Source of the DNA: a bacterium UBP17_UBA6191
GTDB taxonomy: Bacteria; Muiribacteriota; UBA6191
DNA length: 7,281 nucleotides
Direction of reading: 5' to 3'
Assembly: GCA_002422125.1 (NCBI GenBank)
Contig: DITF01000203.1
Coordinates: 1-7,281, forward strand
Part shown: piece by piece, positions 1-7,022 of the stretch
How the letters are laid out: each line of letters starts with the position of its first letter
Numbering within the stretch: position 1 is the first letter of the stretch
The notes under the pieces: model-generated
What the model was told of the DNA's origin: nothing
The model's database searches: none
Seen by the model: the letters and a program-made list of their open reading frames with translations, nothing else
Made by a program: the position numbers and the translations under genes

Positions 1-2783
1 ATAGGTTCCTCAAAAAAACCAACTTTTCTTCTTCGCACCGGTGTCTCAGTGTTCGCCTCGGAATCGTCCCCTGAAGTTCCTTCTTCAGATGCGGATTGGA
101 CTTCGGAAGGTGGACTGGAAACCGGCTCTGGAACCGGTACAGGTTTGGACACGGCGTTTGGATCAGGTCTTGTACCATTAATATCACCAAAGCCAAACAC
201 AGGATCCTTAACTGGTCGTTTTTGTCGCGACTCGGGAGTAATTCCAAGTGGAGAAAAGTAATCCATTTGAATTGGATCCTCAACCAAGGCTTTAACTTCT
301 TCGGTCTTGGTCTCTACTGGTACTACCACCTCAATCTTTTTGACTTCCGGGGCCGCAACCGTTACTCTTCTGGGGCCGCCTCCTACATCAACGCTCAAGG
401 GAACCGAGGAGTCAGGCAGGGCCTTGGCCTCCGGTGGTCTTGGTCTTAGATCAATCGGATCTGCCACTGTTTCTTTTGGCTTCATTACACCATCAATGGG
501 ATTCTCTTCCCAGGCTCTGAGGAGTTTGGCAATCCTTTCCGCTCTCTCTCCTAATACAGCATCTCTAGGAATAAGCGGGGCACTGAGCTTTTGGCCCGGA
601 GCTGTTGATACAACCGATTTTGTAGCCACAGCAACCGGCTTTTCAGATTCAGTACGAATATCCTGCTTCAACTTCTCGATCAGGTTATCAAATCCCTCTT
701 GTTTCTCAGCACTGCGAGCCTGTACATCTGCGGCAGCATATTTTTCCTGTCTATCTTTTTCGCGCAAGGCGTTTACCTTCTGTAAGAATGTAGAAAAATC
801 TACCTTTTCCTTCATAGGGGTTACACTGCCTGAAGCCCTGGATACTGGTTCAGCCGAACTGACCTGAAGCCCTGGTACTGCCACCTTGGTTTGAGTTGAA
901 CTATCGCTGACACTGGTTGAAAGTGAGGGCAGGGCCGCAACCTGCTGTGAACGAAAAGCGGTTGTTGCTGGAGCCTGTTTCACAATGGTCGGGGTGATAA
1001 ATATATATAATTGTGACTTGGATTCTGCATCGGTAGTTCTTCGGAAAAATCTGCCTAACAGGGGTAGCTTTGTGAGTCCAGGGATTTGGTCCACACCTTT
1101 ACGATCCGATTCCTTAATCAAACCACCAATAATCAAGGTTTTTCCATTAGGAATGGTCACATTGGTTTTAATCGATCTCTCATCAATGATAGGAAACTCG
1201 GAGTCTGTTTCCGTAGTTCTACCCCCAGCCTGATTAGTATCAATTACTTTGGTGGTAATAATTTTGACATCCTTTAAAACCGTGATTTTTGGTTCCAAGG
1301 TCATGGTGACCTCACCATTGGCGTTTATCTTGGGAGTCACATTTAATTGAACTCCAATTGGAACCTGATTGATCTGGGAAGAAATAACTCCGTTGCTATT
1401 CTCATTGGTCACATAGGGAAAATTCTCAGTAACTTGAATATTAGCCGTGTCATTATTCATGACCATAACCTTGGGATTGTTAATAATTTTGGTATTTAAA
1501 AGATCATGATTTCCTGACATGCCTAAATTCACAACCGGACTAATCTGCCAATTAAGCGCCCGAGTCACATCGGCGGCTAAAGAGAATTGAAATTTATCCT
1601 GATCATTGGCATTACCATTCCAATCCACCACCTGGGACATGCCAATTCGTTTGGTATCATCATCATTTAAGTCCAAAAATTTGACATCCACAAACACCTG
1701 ACCTGGTGGGACATCAATAAAATCCAGAGCCTGTTTCATCAGCTCAAAGGCTGCATTGGTGTCAAAAACGATATAACGATTCGACTTGGCATCAGGAATG
1801 GCTTTTCCATCCTTGGTCTGATGTTTTTTAATAATCTCGTCCACTACTTTTGGGTCAACATAGTTATAGGCCAGATAGTGGTGCGAGTACACCGAGGAAT
1901 CGGGATCAATGATATCTAGATAGCCTAAATCTCCCAATGTCTTCTGAATCCTCTCTAGGTTGGCCTTGTATTCAACTACAAAATAGGCCTTTTTTTCGGG
2001 ATTGGGCAGAATCTTTTTGCCCCTTGAAGTAGAAATGTTGTCTATGAGCTTGCCAGCAAAATCAAAATCAGCAAATTGTTTGAGCTTAAAAAATCTCTCT
2101 TCCAAAAAGTAATCCTGACCACGACCCCGATCCTGAAGATAAATAATACCGTTTCGTTTTTCATAAGACAGATTGGACTGTTCCAAAAGCACCTGAAACA
2201 CGGTTTCCAAAGGAATATCATATAGCGAGGTCTTAATCCGGTTATTGGTAGCGATTTCCTTGGAAACAATATTGATTCTATACTCTGTGGCCAGATAATC
2301 CATGATGCTTTTAATTTCCACATTATCAGCCACGAGGTTAATTCTGACTTTACCCTTAGCCCCAAATACCGATTCAGCCAGTACTGGTGATGTGTCATCG
2401 GGAGAAAGAATATCCAGAGATTCCCTGTAAGCGGTATCCTGTAAAGCCAGAGTTGAAGAAACCTCTGTAGCTGAGGCTGTAGCCGGAGTGGAGCCTCGGT
2501 TCTGGCTCATGGATGTCAGAATCCGTTGCCGACCCCCAGTTTGTAGGGATGGAGTAGGGTTGGAGTCAGAGGCCGAAGCCTGAGAATTTTCAGTGGATTC
2601 CTGAGCACCCTGAGTTTGAGGTTGCTGTGTCGCTTGTTCTGGATTTGTGCTCCTGCGGTTCAAAGTTCGCCGCACGGGGGCTGCATCCCCCTCTTCCGCA
2701 TACAGTGCCGTCCCAACCAATATAAATGGTTGCAGAACCAGGTGCAGAATCAATAGCCATGCAACCGACTTGTATTTACACAT
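1..2783 (-). CDS. Secretin (type II secretion / type IV pilus outer-membrane channel), 3' end outside window
   Basis: An open frame of 927 codons without a stop runs off the left edge. Secretins form the multimeric outer-membrane gate of type II secretion, type IV pilus and related machines. Residues 1-29 look like a Sec signal peptide (MCKYK, hydrophobic core, cleavage after ALYA) without a lipobox. A low-complexity linker follows, then an STN/N0-like domain (about 143-222), N1-like (about 224-295) and N2-like (about 298-358) domains, and the secretin core (about 360-601). The core holds the hallmark IPNGKTLIIGGLI near 543 and IPGLTKLPLLGRFF near 565-578, ending in FITPTIV. No AMIN domain is seen, so it is not a typical PilQ. 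From 602 on the protein is Ala/Pro/Ser/Thr-rich and charged, with a possible coiled coil at about 657-705, then proline-rich runs. GGAG lies 8 nt before the ATG. The family call is secure; the choice between GspD-like and PilQ-like is open. Confidence 0.93.
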   Translation of the reverse strand, partial: MCKYKSVAWLLILHLVLQPFILVGTALYAEEGDAAPVRRTLNRRSTNPEQATQQPQTQGAQESTENSQASASDSNPTPSLQTGGRQRILTSMSQNRGSTPATASATEVSSTLALQDTAYRESLDILSPDDTSPVLAESVFGAKGKVRINLVADNVEIKSIMDYLATEYRINIVSKEIATNNRIKTSLYDIPLETVFQVLLEQSNLSYEKRNGIIYLQDRGRGQDYFLEERFFKLKQFADFDFAGKLIDNISTSRGKKILPNPEKKAYFVVEYKANLERIQKTLGDLGYLDIIDPDSSVYSHHYLAYNYVDPKVVDEIIKKHQTKDGKAIPDAKSNRYIVFDTNAAFELMKQALDFIDVPPGQVFVDVKFLDLNDDDTKRIGMSQVVDWNGNANDQDKFQFSLAADVTRALNWQISPVVNLGMSGNHDLLNTKIINNPKVMVMNNDTANIQVTENFPYVTNENSNGVISSQINQVPIGVQLNVTPKINANGEVTMTLEPKITVLKDVKIITTKVIDTNQAGGRTTETDSEFPIIDERSIKTNVTIPNGKTLIIGGLIKESDRKGVDQIPGLTKLPLLGRFFRRTTDAESKSQLYIFITPTIVKQAPATTAFRSQQVAALPSLSTSVSDSSTQTKVAVPGLQVSSAEPVSRASGSVTPMKEKVDFSTFLQKVNALREKDRQEKYAAADVQARSAEKQEGFDNLIEKLKQDIRTESEKPVAVATKSVVSTAPGQKLSAPLIPRDAVLGERAERIAKLLRAWEENPIDGVMKPKETVADPIDLRPRPPEAKALPDSSVPLSVDVGGGPRRVTVAAPEVKKIEVVVPVETKTEEVKALVEDPIQMDYFSPLGITPESRQKRPVKDPVFGFGDINGTRPDPNAVSKPVPVPEPVSSPPSEVQSASEEGTSGDDSEANTETPVRRRKVGFFEEP

Positions 2784-2791
2784 CCGCTTCA

Positions 2792-2795
2792 CTCC
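2792..2795 (-). promoter_or_regulatory. Ribosome binding site of the secretin gene
   Basis: Read on the minus strand, GGAG stands 8 nt before the ATG at 2783. It decides the start against a GTG three codons upstream, which would overlap the same GGAG. The ATG start also gives a clean signal peptide. Confidence 0.6.
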
Positions 2796-2829
2796 AAGGT
2801 CACAAGTCGCCAAAAAAGGCAAACTCCTA

Positions 2830-2841
2830 CCGATGAATCGG
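2830..2841. repeat. Short palindrome upstream of the secretin gene
   Basis: CCGATGAATCGG has two perfect 5-bp arms around a 2-bp centre. It sits in the 83-bp gap between the acyltransferase stop and the secretin start. It could be a small operator or chance; no T-run follows on either strand, so it is not a terminator. Confidence 0.2.
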
Positions 2842-2866
2842 ACAAAAAGAGGCCAAATTTAATGAA

Positions 2867-3667
2867 TTATGAAGGAAGTCCTCGTGGTTCCACCACACCT
2901 AAGGGCCGGGCCGGGATGCCTCCCTTGATCTGCTTACTCTCAATGGGACGGGTTGCTAGACCCATAGCCCCTAGTATGGACCAATCTCCTAGGCTAGAGC
3001 CTGATAAGACCGTAGCATGATAAGTCACCCGTGCATTGGCCCCAATTACGGTGTGATGTAGAGTAACATCCGAAATCTCATTGCTGGAATGTGTATGTGA
3101 GTAAATATTGGCATAGTCAGAAATGGATGCGTTTTTACCAATTGTAATCCCGCCCCTGTCATCTAAAAGCACATCCCGGTGAATGACAACATTGTCTTCA
3201 ATTACCAGATTGTAGCCATAGGTCATTTCGATATTATGAAACAACTTCACATTTTCACCCAGATGGCGAAACAAAAAGCCGCCCAAAAGCCGTCGAAAGG
3301 GAAATGCAAACAAGGTATTTCGAGAAATTGGCAACTGGTCAAAGGCAGTCCAGAGCCATAGAAATGGCTTGTTTCTAGCATAATATTCTTTATTTACATC
3401 CCCGTAATATTCAGGTTCTAAGGCTGCATTTCTGGGATCCATATTCATGAGCTTTAACTGAAGGGCCGCGTTGCCCTGCTCAATGGCTTCCTGCATTCCA
3501 GCCTTGTAATCCATAAGTCCGGTGTCCAGCATGTACAAGGTCTCACAGGCCAGATCATTGTTATCTACGGTTTCATCCATCATTTGATCGTAAAACCATT
3601 CAAAAAATCTAGCAAAAGTTGCTTCTGCATCAGGGGAAGGGCGAAGGGAGTTATATTCCAGTTTCAT
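2867..3667 (-). CDS. Hexapeptide-repeat (left-handed beta-helix) O-acyltransferase, LacA/WbbJ/NodL-like
   Basis: This 266-residue protein is likely a cytoplasmic acyl- or acetyl-CoA-dependent O-acyltransferase acting on a sugar or polysaccharide precursor; the substrate cannot be read from sequence. Residues about 138-256 show hexapeptide-repeat spacing (VIEDNVVIHRDVLLDDRGG, then ITIGKNASISDYANIYSHTH). His191 or His193 in YSHTHS is the likely catalytic histidine, and GIPARPLG (250-257) is the usual closing motif of the LacA/CysE-type fold. The first 135 residues are longer than the short N-terminal cap of maltose or galactoside acetyltransferases. They look alpha-helical, with an acidic start (about 20-65) and an aromatic stretch PFLWLWTAFDQLP (101-113). 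An in-frame TAG two codons upstream of the ATG means no longer version is possible. No strong Shine-Dalgarno is visible. Downstream of glgC (90 bp) and upstream of the secretin (83 bp), it may share their transcript. The fold is secure; the reaction is inferred. Confidence 0.88.
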   Translation of the reverse strand: MKLEYNSLRPSPDAEATFARFFEWFYDQMMDETVDNNDLACETLYMLDTGLMDYKAGMQEAIEQGNAALQLKLMNMDPRNAALEPEYYGDVNKEYYARNKPFLWLWTAFDQLPISRNTLFAFPFRRLLGGFLFRHLGENVKLFHNIEMTYGYNLVIEDNVVIHRDVLLDDRGGITIGKNASISDYANIYSHTHSSNEISDVTLHHTVIGANARVTYHATVLSGSSLGDWSILGAMGLATRPIESKQIKGGIPARPLGVVEPRGLPS

Positions 3668-3719
3668 AATCGTCTATATATCATGCCCACTCAAAATCTG
3701 CGAGCAGTAATCCAATATA

Positions 3720-3745
3720 GCAGTCCTCCCCACAGGCAGGACTGC
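3720..3745 (-). terminator. Hairpin between glgC and the acyltransferase gene (weak terminator or processing site)
   Basis: GCAGTCCT at 3720-3727 pairs perfectly with AGGACTGC at 3738-3745, an 8-bp stem with a 10-nt loop. It lies 12 bp past the glgC stop. In the direction of transcription the stem is followed by TATATTGG rather than a U-run, so it is a poor Rho-independent terminator. It could attenuate transcription, protect the glgC mRNA end, or be inert. Confidence 0.35.
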
Positions 3746-3757
3746 CAACTGACATTT

Positions 3758-4993
3758 TTACGCCAAAAATTTCCGTGACTTCTCAATAACAACAATTCCA
3801 CCTTCGGTAACGGTCCAGCGCTTTTTATCCTCTTCCAGATCATAACCAATAGTAGTATTGTCAGGGATCCGCACATGCTTGTCGATGATACAGCGCCTCA
3901 AGGAGCAATTACGCCCAACTTCCACAGAATCCATCAGGATACACCCATCGACGGTAGAATAACTGTGAACATGCACATCGGAGCTTATGACACTGTCCTT
4001 AATTGTGGCACCCGAAATAATGGCCCCCTCACAGACAATAGAGTTAATGGCCTGACCGGTACGATGAGGACCTAAATGTACAAATTTGGCAGGAGGACTA
4101 TTTTTTACCTCACAACGAATTGGCCAATCCTTGTTATACAGATTAAACACAGGGCGAACACTTCTTAAATCCATGTTGGCCTCATAATAAGCCTCCAGGG
4201 TTCCCACATCTCGCCAATAGTCATTTAACTCGCTAGTATTGGCTCCTGGGATAATGTTACGACGAAAATCATAAGCAAACAGACGGCCATCCTTCTGCAT
4301 TTTTGGCAGAATATCCTTACCAAAATCATGAGTGCTTGACTGATCATCTGCATCAATTTCCAGGGAGCGAATCAATTCACGGGTGTTAAAAACATAGTTC
4401 CCCATGCTGACAAGCGCCATGGTGGGATCATTAGGCAAAGGGGTTGGATTTTTGGGCTTTTCCTCAAATCCAATAATGCGCCAATCTGAGTCAATCTGCA
4501 ACACCCCAAAAGCCGAGGCCTCCTCAATGGGAACCGCAATTGCGGCAATGGTACAGTCGGCTGATTTATCATGGTGGTAGCGCACCATGGCAGAAACATC
4601 CATCTTATAAATATGGTCGCCTCCAAAAATTGCTACCACATGAGGATTTCGTTCCCGAATCAGATTCATATTCTGGAAAATGGCATCAGCAGTGCCCTTG
4701 TACCAATAGTCACCAGTATTCATCTGCGCTGGAACACAGGTCACAAATTGATTGGGAATGATTGTGCTAAATGCCCATACATCATGAATATGCTCTGTTA
4801 GAGACTGAGATTTAAACTGGGTCAGTACATATATGGAGTAGATGCCCGAATTGACGAAGTTACTCAATACAAAGTCAATGATTCGGTATCGACCACCAAA
4901 GGGAACCGATGGTTTTGCCCTGTATTTTGTAAGTGGCTCTAAACGAGTCCCTTTGCCCCCAGCTAAAATTAATCCCAAAACCTCCGGTCGCAT
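3758..4993 (-). CDS. glgC: Glucose-1-phosphate adenylyltransferase (ADP-glucose pyrophosphorylase)
   Basis: This cytoplasmic enzyme makes ADP-glucose and pyrophosphate from ATP and glucose-1-phosphate, the regulated first step of bacterial glycogen synthesis (EC 2.7.7.27). At 411 residues it is full length for the family. The nucleotidyltransferase domain carries LAGGKGTRLEPLT (10-22), RAKPSVPFGG (25-34), GGDHIYKMD (124-132, catalytic Asp126 by analogy), FEEKP (176-180, with the glucose-1-phosphate lysine Lys179), SMGNYVFN (196-203), HDFGKDI (222-228) and WRDVGTLEAYYEAN (260-273). A left-handed beta-helix follows at about 312-385. Aligned from memory with E. coli GlgC, the activator-binding Lys39 corresponds to Tyr24, flanked by Lys23, so fructose-1,6-bisphosphate may not be the activator here. 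The ATG is preceded by a perfect AGGAGG, though only 3 nt away. It is probably the first gene of the minus-strand group. No other glycogen gene is in the window. Confidence 0.97.
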   Translation of the reverse strand: MRPEVLGLILAGGKGTRLEPLTKYRAKPSVPFGGRYRIIDFVLSNFVNSGIYSIYVLTQFKSQSLTEHIHDVWAFSTIIPNQFVTCVPAQMNTGDYWYKGTADAIFQNMNLIRERNPHVVAIFGGDHIYKMDVSAMVRYHHDKSADCTIAAIAVPIEEASAFGVLQIDSDWRIIGFEEKPKNPTPLPNDPTMALVSMGNYVFNTRELIRSLEIDADDQSSTHDFGKDILPKMQKDGRLFAYDFRRNIIPGANTSELNDYWRDVGTLEAYYEANMDLRSVRPVFNLYNKDWPIRCEVKNSPPAKFVHLGPHRTGQAINSIVCEGAIISGATIKDSVISSDVHVHSYSTVDGCILMDSVEVGRNCSLRRCIIDKHVRIPDNTTIGYDLEEDKKRWTVTEGGIVVIEKSRKFLA

Positions 4994-4996
4994 AAT

Positions 4997-5002
4997 CCTC
5001 CT
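4997..5002 (-). promoter_or_regulatory. Ribosome binding site of glgC, unusually close to the start
   Basis: On the minus strand a full AGGAGG lies only 3 nt before the glgC ATG, where 5-9 nt is usual. The conserved N-terminal LAGGKGTR begins at residue 10, and no better-placed in-frame start precedes that motif, so the ATG at 4993 is kept. Confidence 0.65.
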
Positions 5003-5028
5003 AAAGCCAACAGTCCAATGTGCCCATC

Positions 5029-5057
5029 ATTCTACCCCCTATGGTATGCTTCGACAA
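5029..5057 (-). promoter_or_regulatory. Candidate sigma70-type promoter for glgC
   Basis: Read on the minus strand, TTGTCG (5057-5052, 4 of 6 matches to TTGACA) is separated by exactly 17 nt from TAGAAT (5034-5029, 5 of 6 matches to TATAAT). Transcription would begin near 5022, giving a leader of roughly 30 nt that contains the AGGAGG. It sits in the short divergent gap and touches the ecfT start region. It is a consensus match by eye only. Confidence 0.4.
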
Positions 5058-5059
5058 GT

Positions 5060-5881
5060 ATGACTCAGGCAACACATTTAGTTCTAGGGCAATCTATACC
5101 CGGAAATTCCATCCTGCACCGACTACACCCTGTTTTGAAAATCCTGATTTTATTGGCGCATTGTATTTTAATTTTTCAATTTAATACCTCCAAAGAGCTA
5201 TTAGCCGTAATTCTTGGAGAATTGATTTTAATTCGTATACTGCCATTTTCAATACGCCTGCTATTTCTTGGGTATTTCCCTTTCCTGATTCTTTTGGGCT
5301 TCACCTTTTTTATGAACTGGATTAGTTTTGCCTCAGAAATCCCAGAATCACACCAAATATCATTTAGTTTTTTTGGCCTAGCAGGTACAGAGGAAGGGCT
5401 AGAACGAGGAATCTTTTATTCCTTAAGAGTATTATCCATTCTATTAGCATCCTCACTACTAACCCTTAGCACTAGTTCTGTGGAAATCACCTATGCTCTA
5501 GACAAACTCTTAAAGCCCTTTAAGCGACTAGGATTCCCGTCTGAGGAGTTTGCCCTGATGATGAGCATCTCCTTAAGATTTATTCCTGTTCTCTTTGAAG
5601 AACTTAAAAAAATCAGCCGGGCCCAGGAAGCCCGAGGTGCCAGCTTAAAACGGGGTAGCCTCAGGTCAAGGGCCAAAGTCCTAAAAAGTCTGATGATCCC
5701 TCTTTTGCAAAGTTCGATGCAAAGAGCCGATCAACTAGCCATGGCCATGGAAGTCCGAGGCTTTGACCCGCAACGAGAAAGAACCTCAATTCAGGCACAC
5801 CAGATACAATGGCTTGATGCCGGCATTATCAGTGGATATCTGATCTGTATGTATCTTATTCAAGGAAATTTAATTAGGTAG
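5060..5881 (+). CDS. ecfT: Energy-coupling factor transporter transmembrane protein EcfT
   Basis: EcfT is the inner-membrane subunit that links the EcfA/EcfA' ATPases to a substrate-binding S component in ECF importers of vitamins, cobalt or nickel. The 273-residue protein starts in the family style (LGQSIPGNSILHRLHPVLK, 9-27) and has hydrophobic membrane segments at about 26-41, 46-60, 68-90, 118-136 and 253-269. The cytoplasmic coupling region carries both Ala-Arg-Gly signatures, AQEARG (188-193) and AMEVRGF (229-235), which dock on the ATPases. An earlier in-frame ATG at 5018 would add 14 atypical residues, and the candidate glgC promoter lies inside that extension, so 5060 is preferred; neither start has a clear Shine-Dalgarno. 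No ATPase or S-component gene is in view, so the substrate is unknown. It is divergent from glgC, and its TAG lies 3 bp from the stop of the opposing gene. Confidence 0.93.
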   Translation: MTQATHLVLGQSIPGNSILHRLHPVLKILILLAHCILIFQFNTSKELLAVILGELILIRILPFSIRLLFLGYFPFLILLGFTFFMNWISFASEIPESHQISFSFFGLAGTEEGLERGIFYSLRVLSILLASSLLTLSTSSVEITYALDKLLKPFKRLGFPSEEFALMMSISLRFIPVLFEELKKISRAQEARGASLKRGSLRSRAKVLKSLMIPLLQSSMQRADQLAMAMEVRGFDPQRERTSIQAHQIQWLDAGIISGYLICMYLIQGNLIR

Positions 5882-5884
5882 TTT

Positions 5885-6310
5885 TTATGATGCCAATTTG
5901 GGGGGTGCCAAATCAGCCATAATCGGAGGGTAAACTTCCGTTATGAAACATTCTAGATGCTCATTAACAAACTTTTTACAGCATTTAAAGTCAACGACTC
6001 CTGTTGCAACTATAATCCGCTTTTTTCCCGTTAGGGTGATGCAAGTATCTAAATCCATGTCATCGCCTACATAAACATAGAATTCGATCCAATCCCACTT
6101 CTTCAAATAACTCTTTGTAAATGAAAAGTCCGAAGAGTTGCAACGATCTGATTGGTTTTCAGTAAGAACTAGATGGCCAATTGAAAACAATATGGACCAT
6201 CCCGAAATCAATGGTGTGACTTGGATTTCTATCCCTTCCATTACTTTTTTGTAAATGGTAACGATCTCGTTTTCAGTTTCAAATCCTGGGAAATGTCTAT
6301 TTGATTTCAT
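5885..6310 (-). CDS. Hypothetical protein, possible immunity protein of an RHS toxin module
   Basis: I do not recognise the family of this 141-residue protein. It has no signal peptide and no clear membrane helix, so it is probably soluble. It is rich in aromatic and acidic residues, with YLKKWDWIEFYVYVGDDMD at about 68-86 and five cysteines (57, 90, 110, 111, 121), two adjacent. The translation signals look real: GGAG 8 nt before the ATG, and an ATG directly abutting a TGA of another minus-strand frame (TGAATG), as in translationally coupled pairs. Its place immediately downstream of an RHS core end is where immunity genes of polymorphic toxins usually sit, and size and composition fit. That role is inferred from context only. 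It converges on ecfT with a 3-bp gap and no terminator between. Confidence 0.6.
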   Translation of the reverse strand: MKSNRHFPGFETENEIVTIYKKVMEGIEIQVTPLISGWSILFSIGHLVLTENQSDRCNSSDFSFTKSYLKKWDWIEFYVYVGDDMDLDTCITLTGKKRIIVATGVVDFKCCKKFVNEHLECFITEVYPPIMADLAPPKLAS

Positions 6311-6318
6311 TCAGCGAT

Positions 6319-6322
6319 CTCC
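6319..6322 (-). promoter_or_regulatory. Ribosome binding site of the 141-residue hypothetical protein
   Basis: GGAG on the minus strand stands 8 nt before the ATG at 6310, a good placement. This is the main evidence that the small gene is translated independently of the broken RHS fragment before it. Confidence 0.5.
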
Positions 6323-6356
6323 GACGGGCCGCGGATCTCCTTGAGGCCAAAATTCC

Positions 6357-6695
6357 CTACAATCTACGGATTCCATAACTCCTATAGCTTTGATATGCCG
6401 CAAAGCCAGCCGCAGCAATAACAAAAACACCCGCAGCCGCTCCGGCAGCCGGAGCAAAGTACCCACTCGGATCGCTGTTATTGATTGGGTCCCCATTCAC
6501 ATAGGAGTACCAGTTATTACCAAGTGGTGGTGCTGTTTTTGAGTGAATGAGCCCTGAAATCCGGCTCCAGTTGCGGGATTTTATGGTTTTAGCCCCTAGC
6601 CTTTTTACATAAATTTTGTTTTCAGAACCCAGATGCGAGTTTTGAGAAAAAATCTGGTTTTGAGTGGGTGCAAACTCTTTTAACTCATTAGGCAT
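6357..6695 (-). CDS. RHS repeat-associated core, C-terminal fragment (probable remnant)
   Basis: RHS proteins are large beta-shell proteins that carry a variable toxin at the C-terminus after a conserved core. This 112-residue ORF holds only the core end: NNWYSYVNGDPINNSDPSG at 60-78 matches the typical NLYxYVxNxPxNxxDPSG. It is followed by an Ala/Gly-rich hydrophobic stretch (79-102) common just before the toxin domain. Residues 1-58 do not resemble RHS sequence, and the expected core (YDPxxGRFxxxDP) is missing, so similarity begins abruptly near base 6521. No Shine-Dalgarno is visible before the ATG, and an in-frame TGA lies ten codons upstream (6723-6725). Only about ten residues follow the hydrophobic stretch, too few for a toxin. 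In the next frame the sequence stays open to 6311 and stops right at the start of the downstream gene, which suggests a frameshift at the tip. Likely a pseudogene or displaced tip. Confidence 0.7.
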   Translation of the reverse strand: MPNELKEFAPTQNQIFSQNSHLGSENKIYVKRLGAKTIKSRNWSRISGLIHSKTAPPLGNNWYSYVNGDPINNSDPSGYFAPAAGAAAGVFVIAAAGFAAYQSYRSYGIRRL

Positions 6696-7022
6696 AGATT
6701 CAGGATACCACCAGAATTTGTTTCACTGGTATGGCAAAAAACTCATTTTTACTAGCCCAAGGTAAACTCCGTCAGGCTTTGGCAGATAACATAATCTCCC
6801 GACATTATGGTTAACTGCCCCGCCCCCGGGTAACTCCCAAAGGGTTTGCGGCTAGGGAAAAGAAAATGGAAGCTAACTTGCCGCAATTCCCAAGCAGAAA
6901 AAACCGGGGCGGGGAACCCTTGCCTGACTGTGCAGAACGGTTCTTAACAGTTTGCCTTTATGTAGCGACAGGTCAGGGTATTTGCTCTATGCACCACCTA
7001 CTTAGAACCGCTCCAGCCAAAA

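Noticed and set aside
307..867. Plus-strand open frame of 186 codons
   Set aside because: It is antisense to the secretin C-terminal extension, has no domain and no ribosome binding site, and is explained by the low-complexity composition of the real gene.
2042..2398. Minus-strand open frame of 118 codons
   Set aside because: It overlaps the STN and N1 region of the secretin in another frame and has no recognisable motif; a shadow.
6723..6725. Possible recoding of TGA as a sense codon, because no complete gene here ends in TGA
   Set aside because: The long genes contain no in-frame TGA and encode Trp with TGG, so the standard code explains them.
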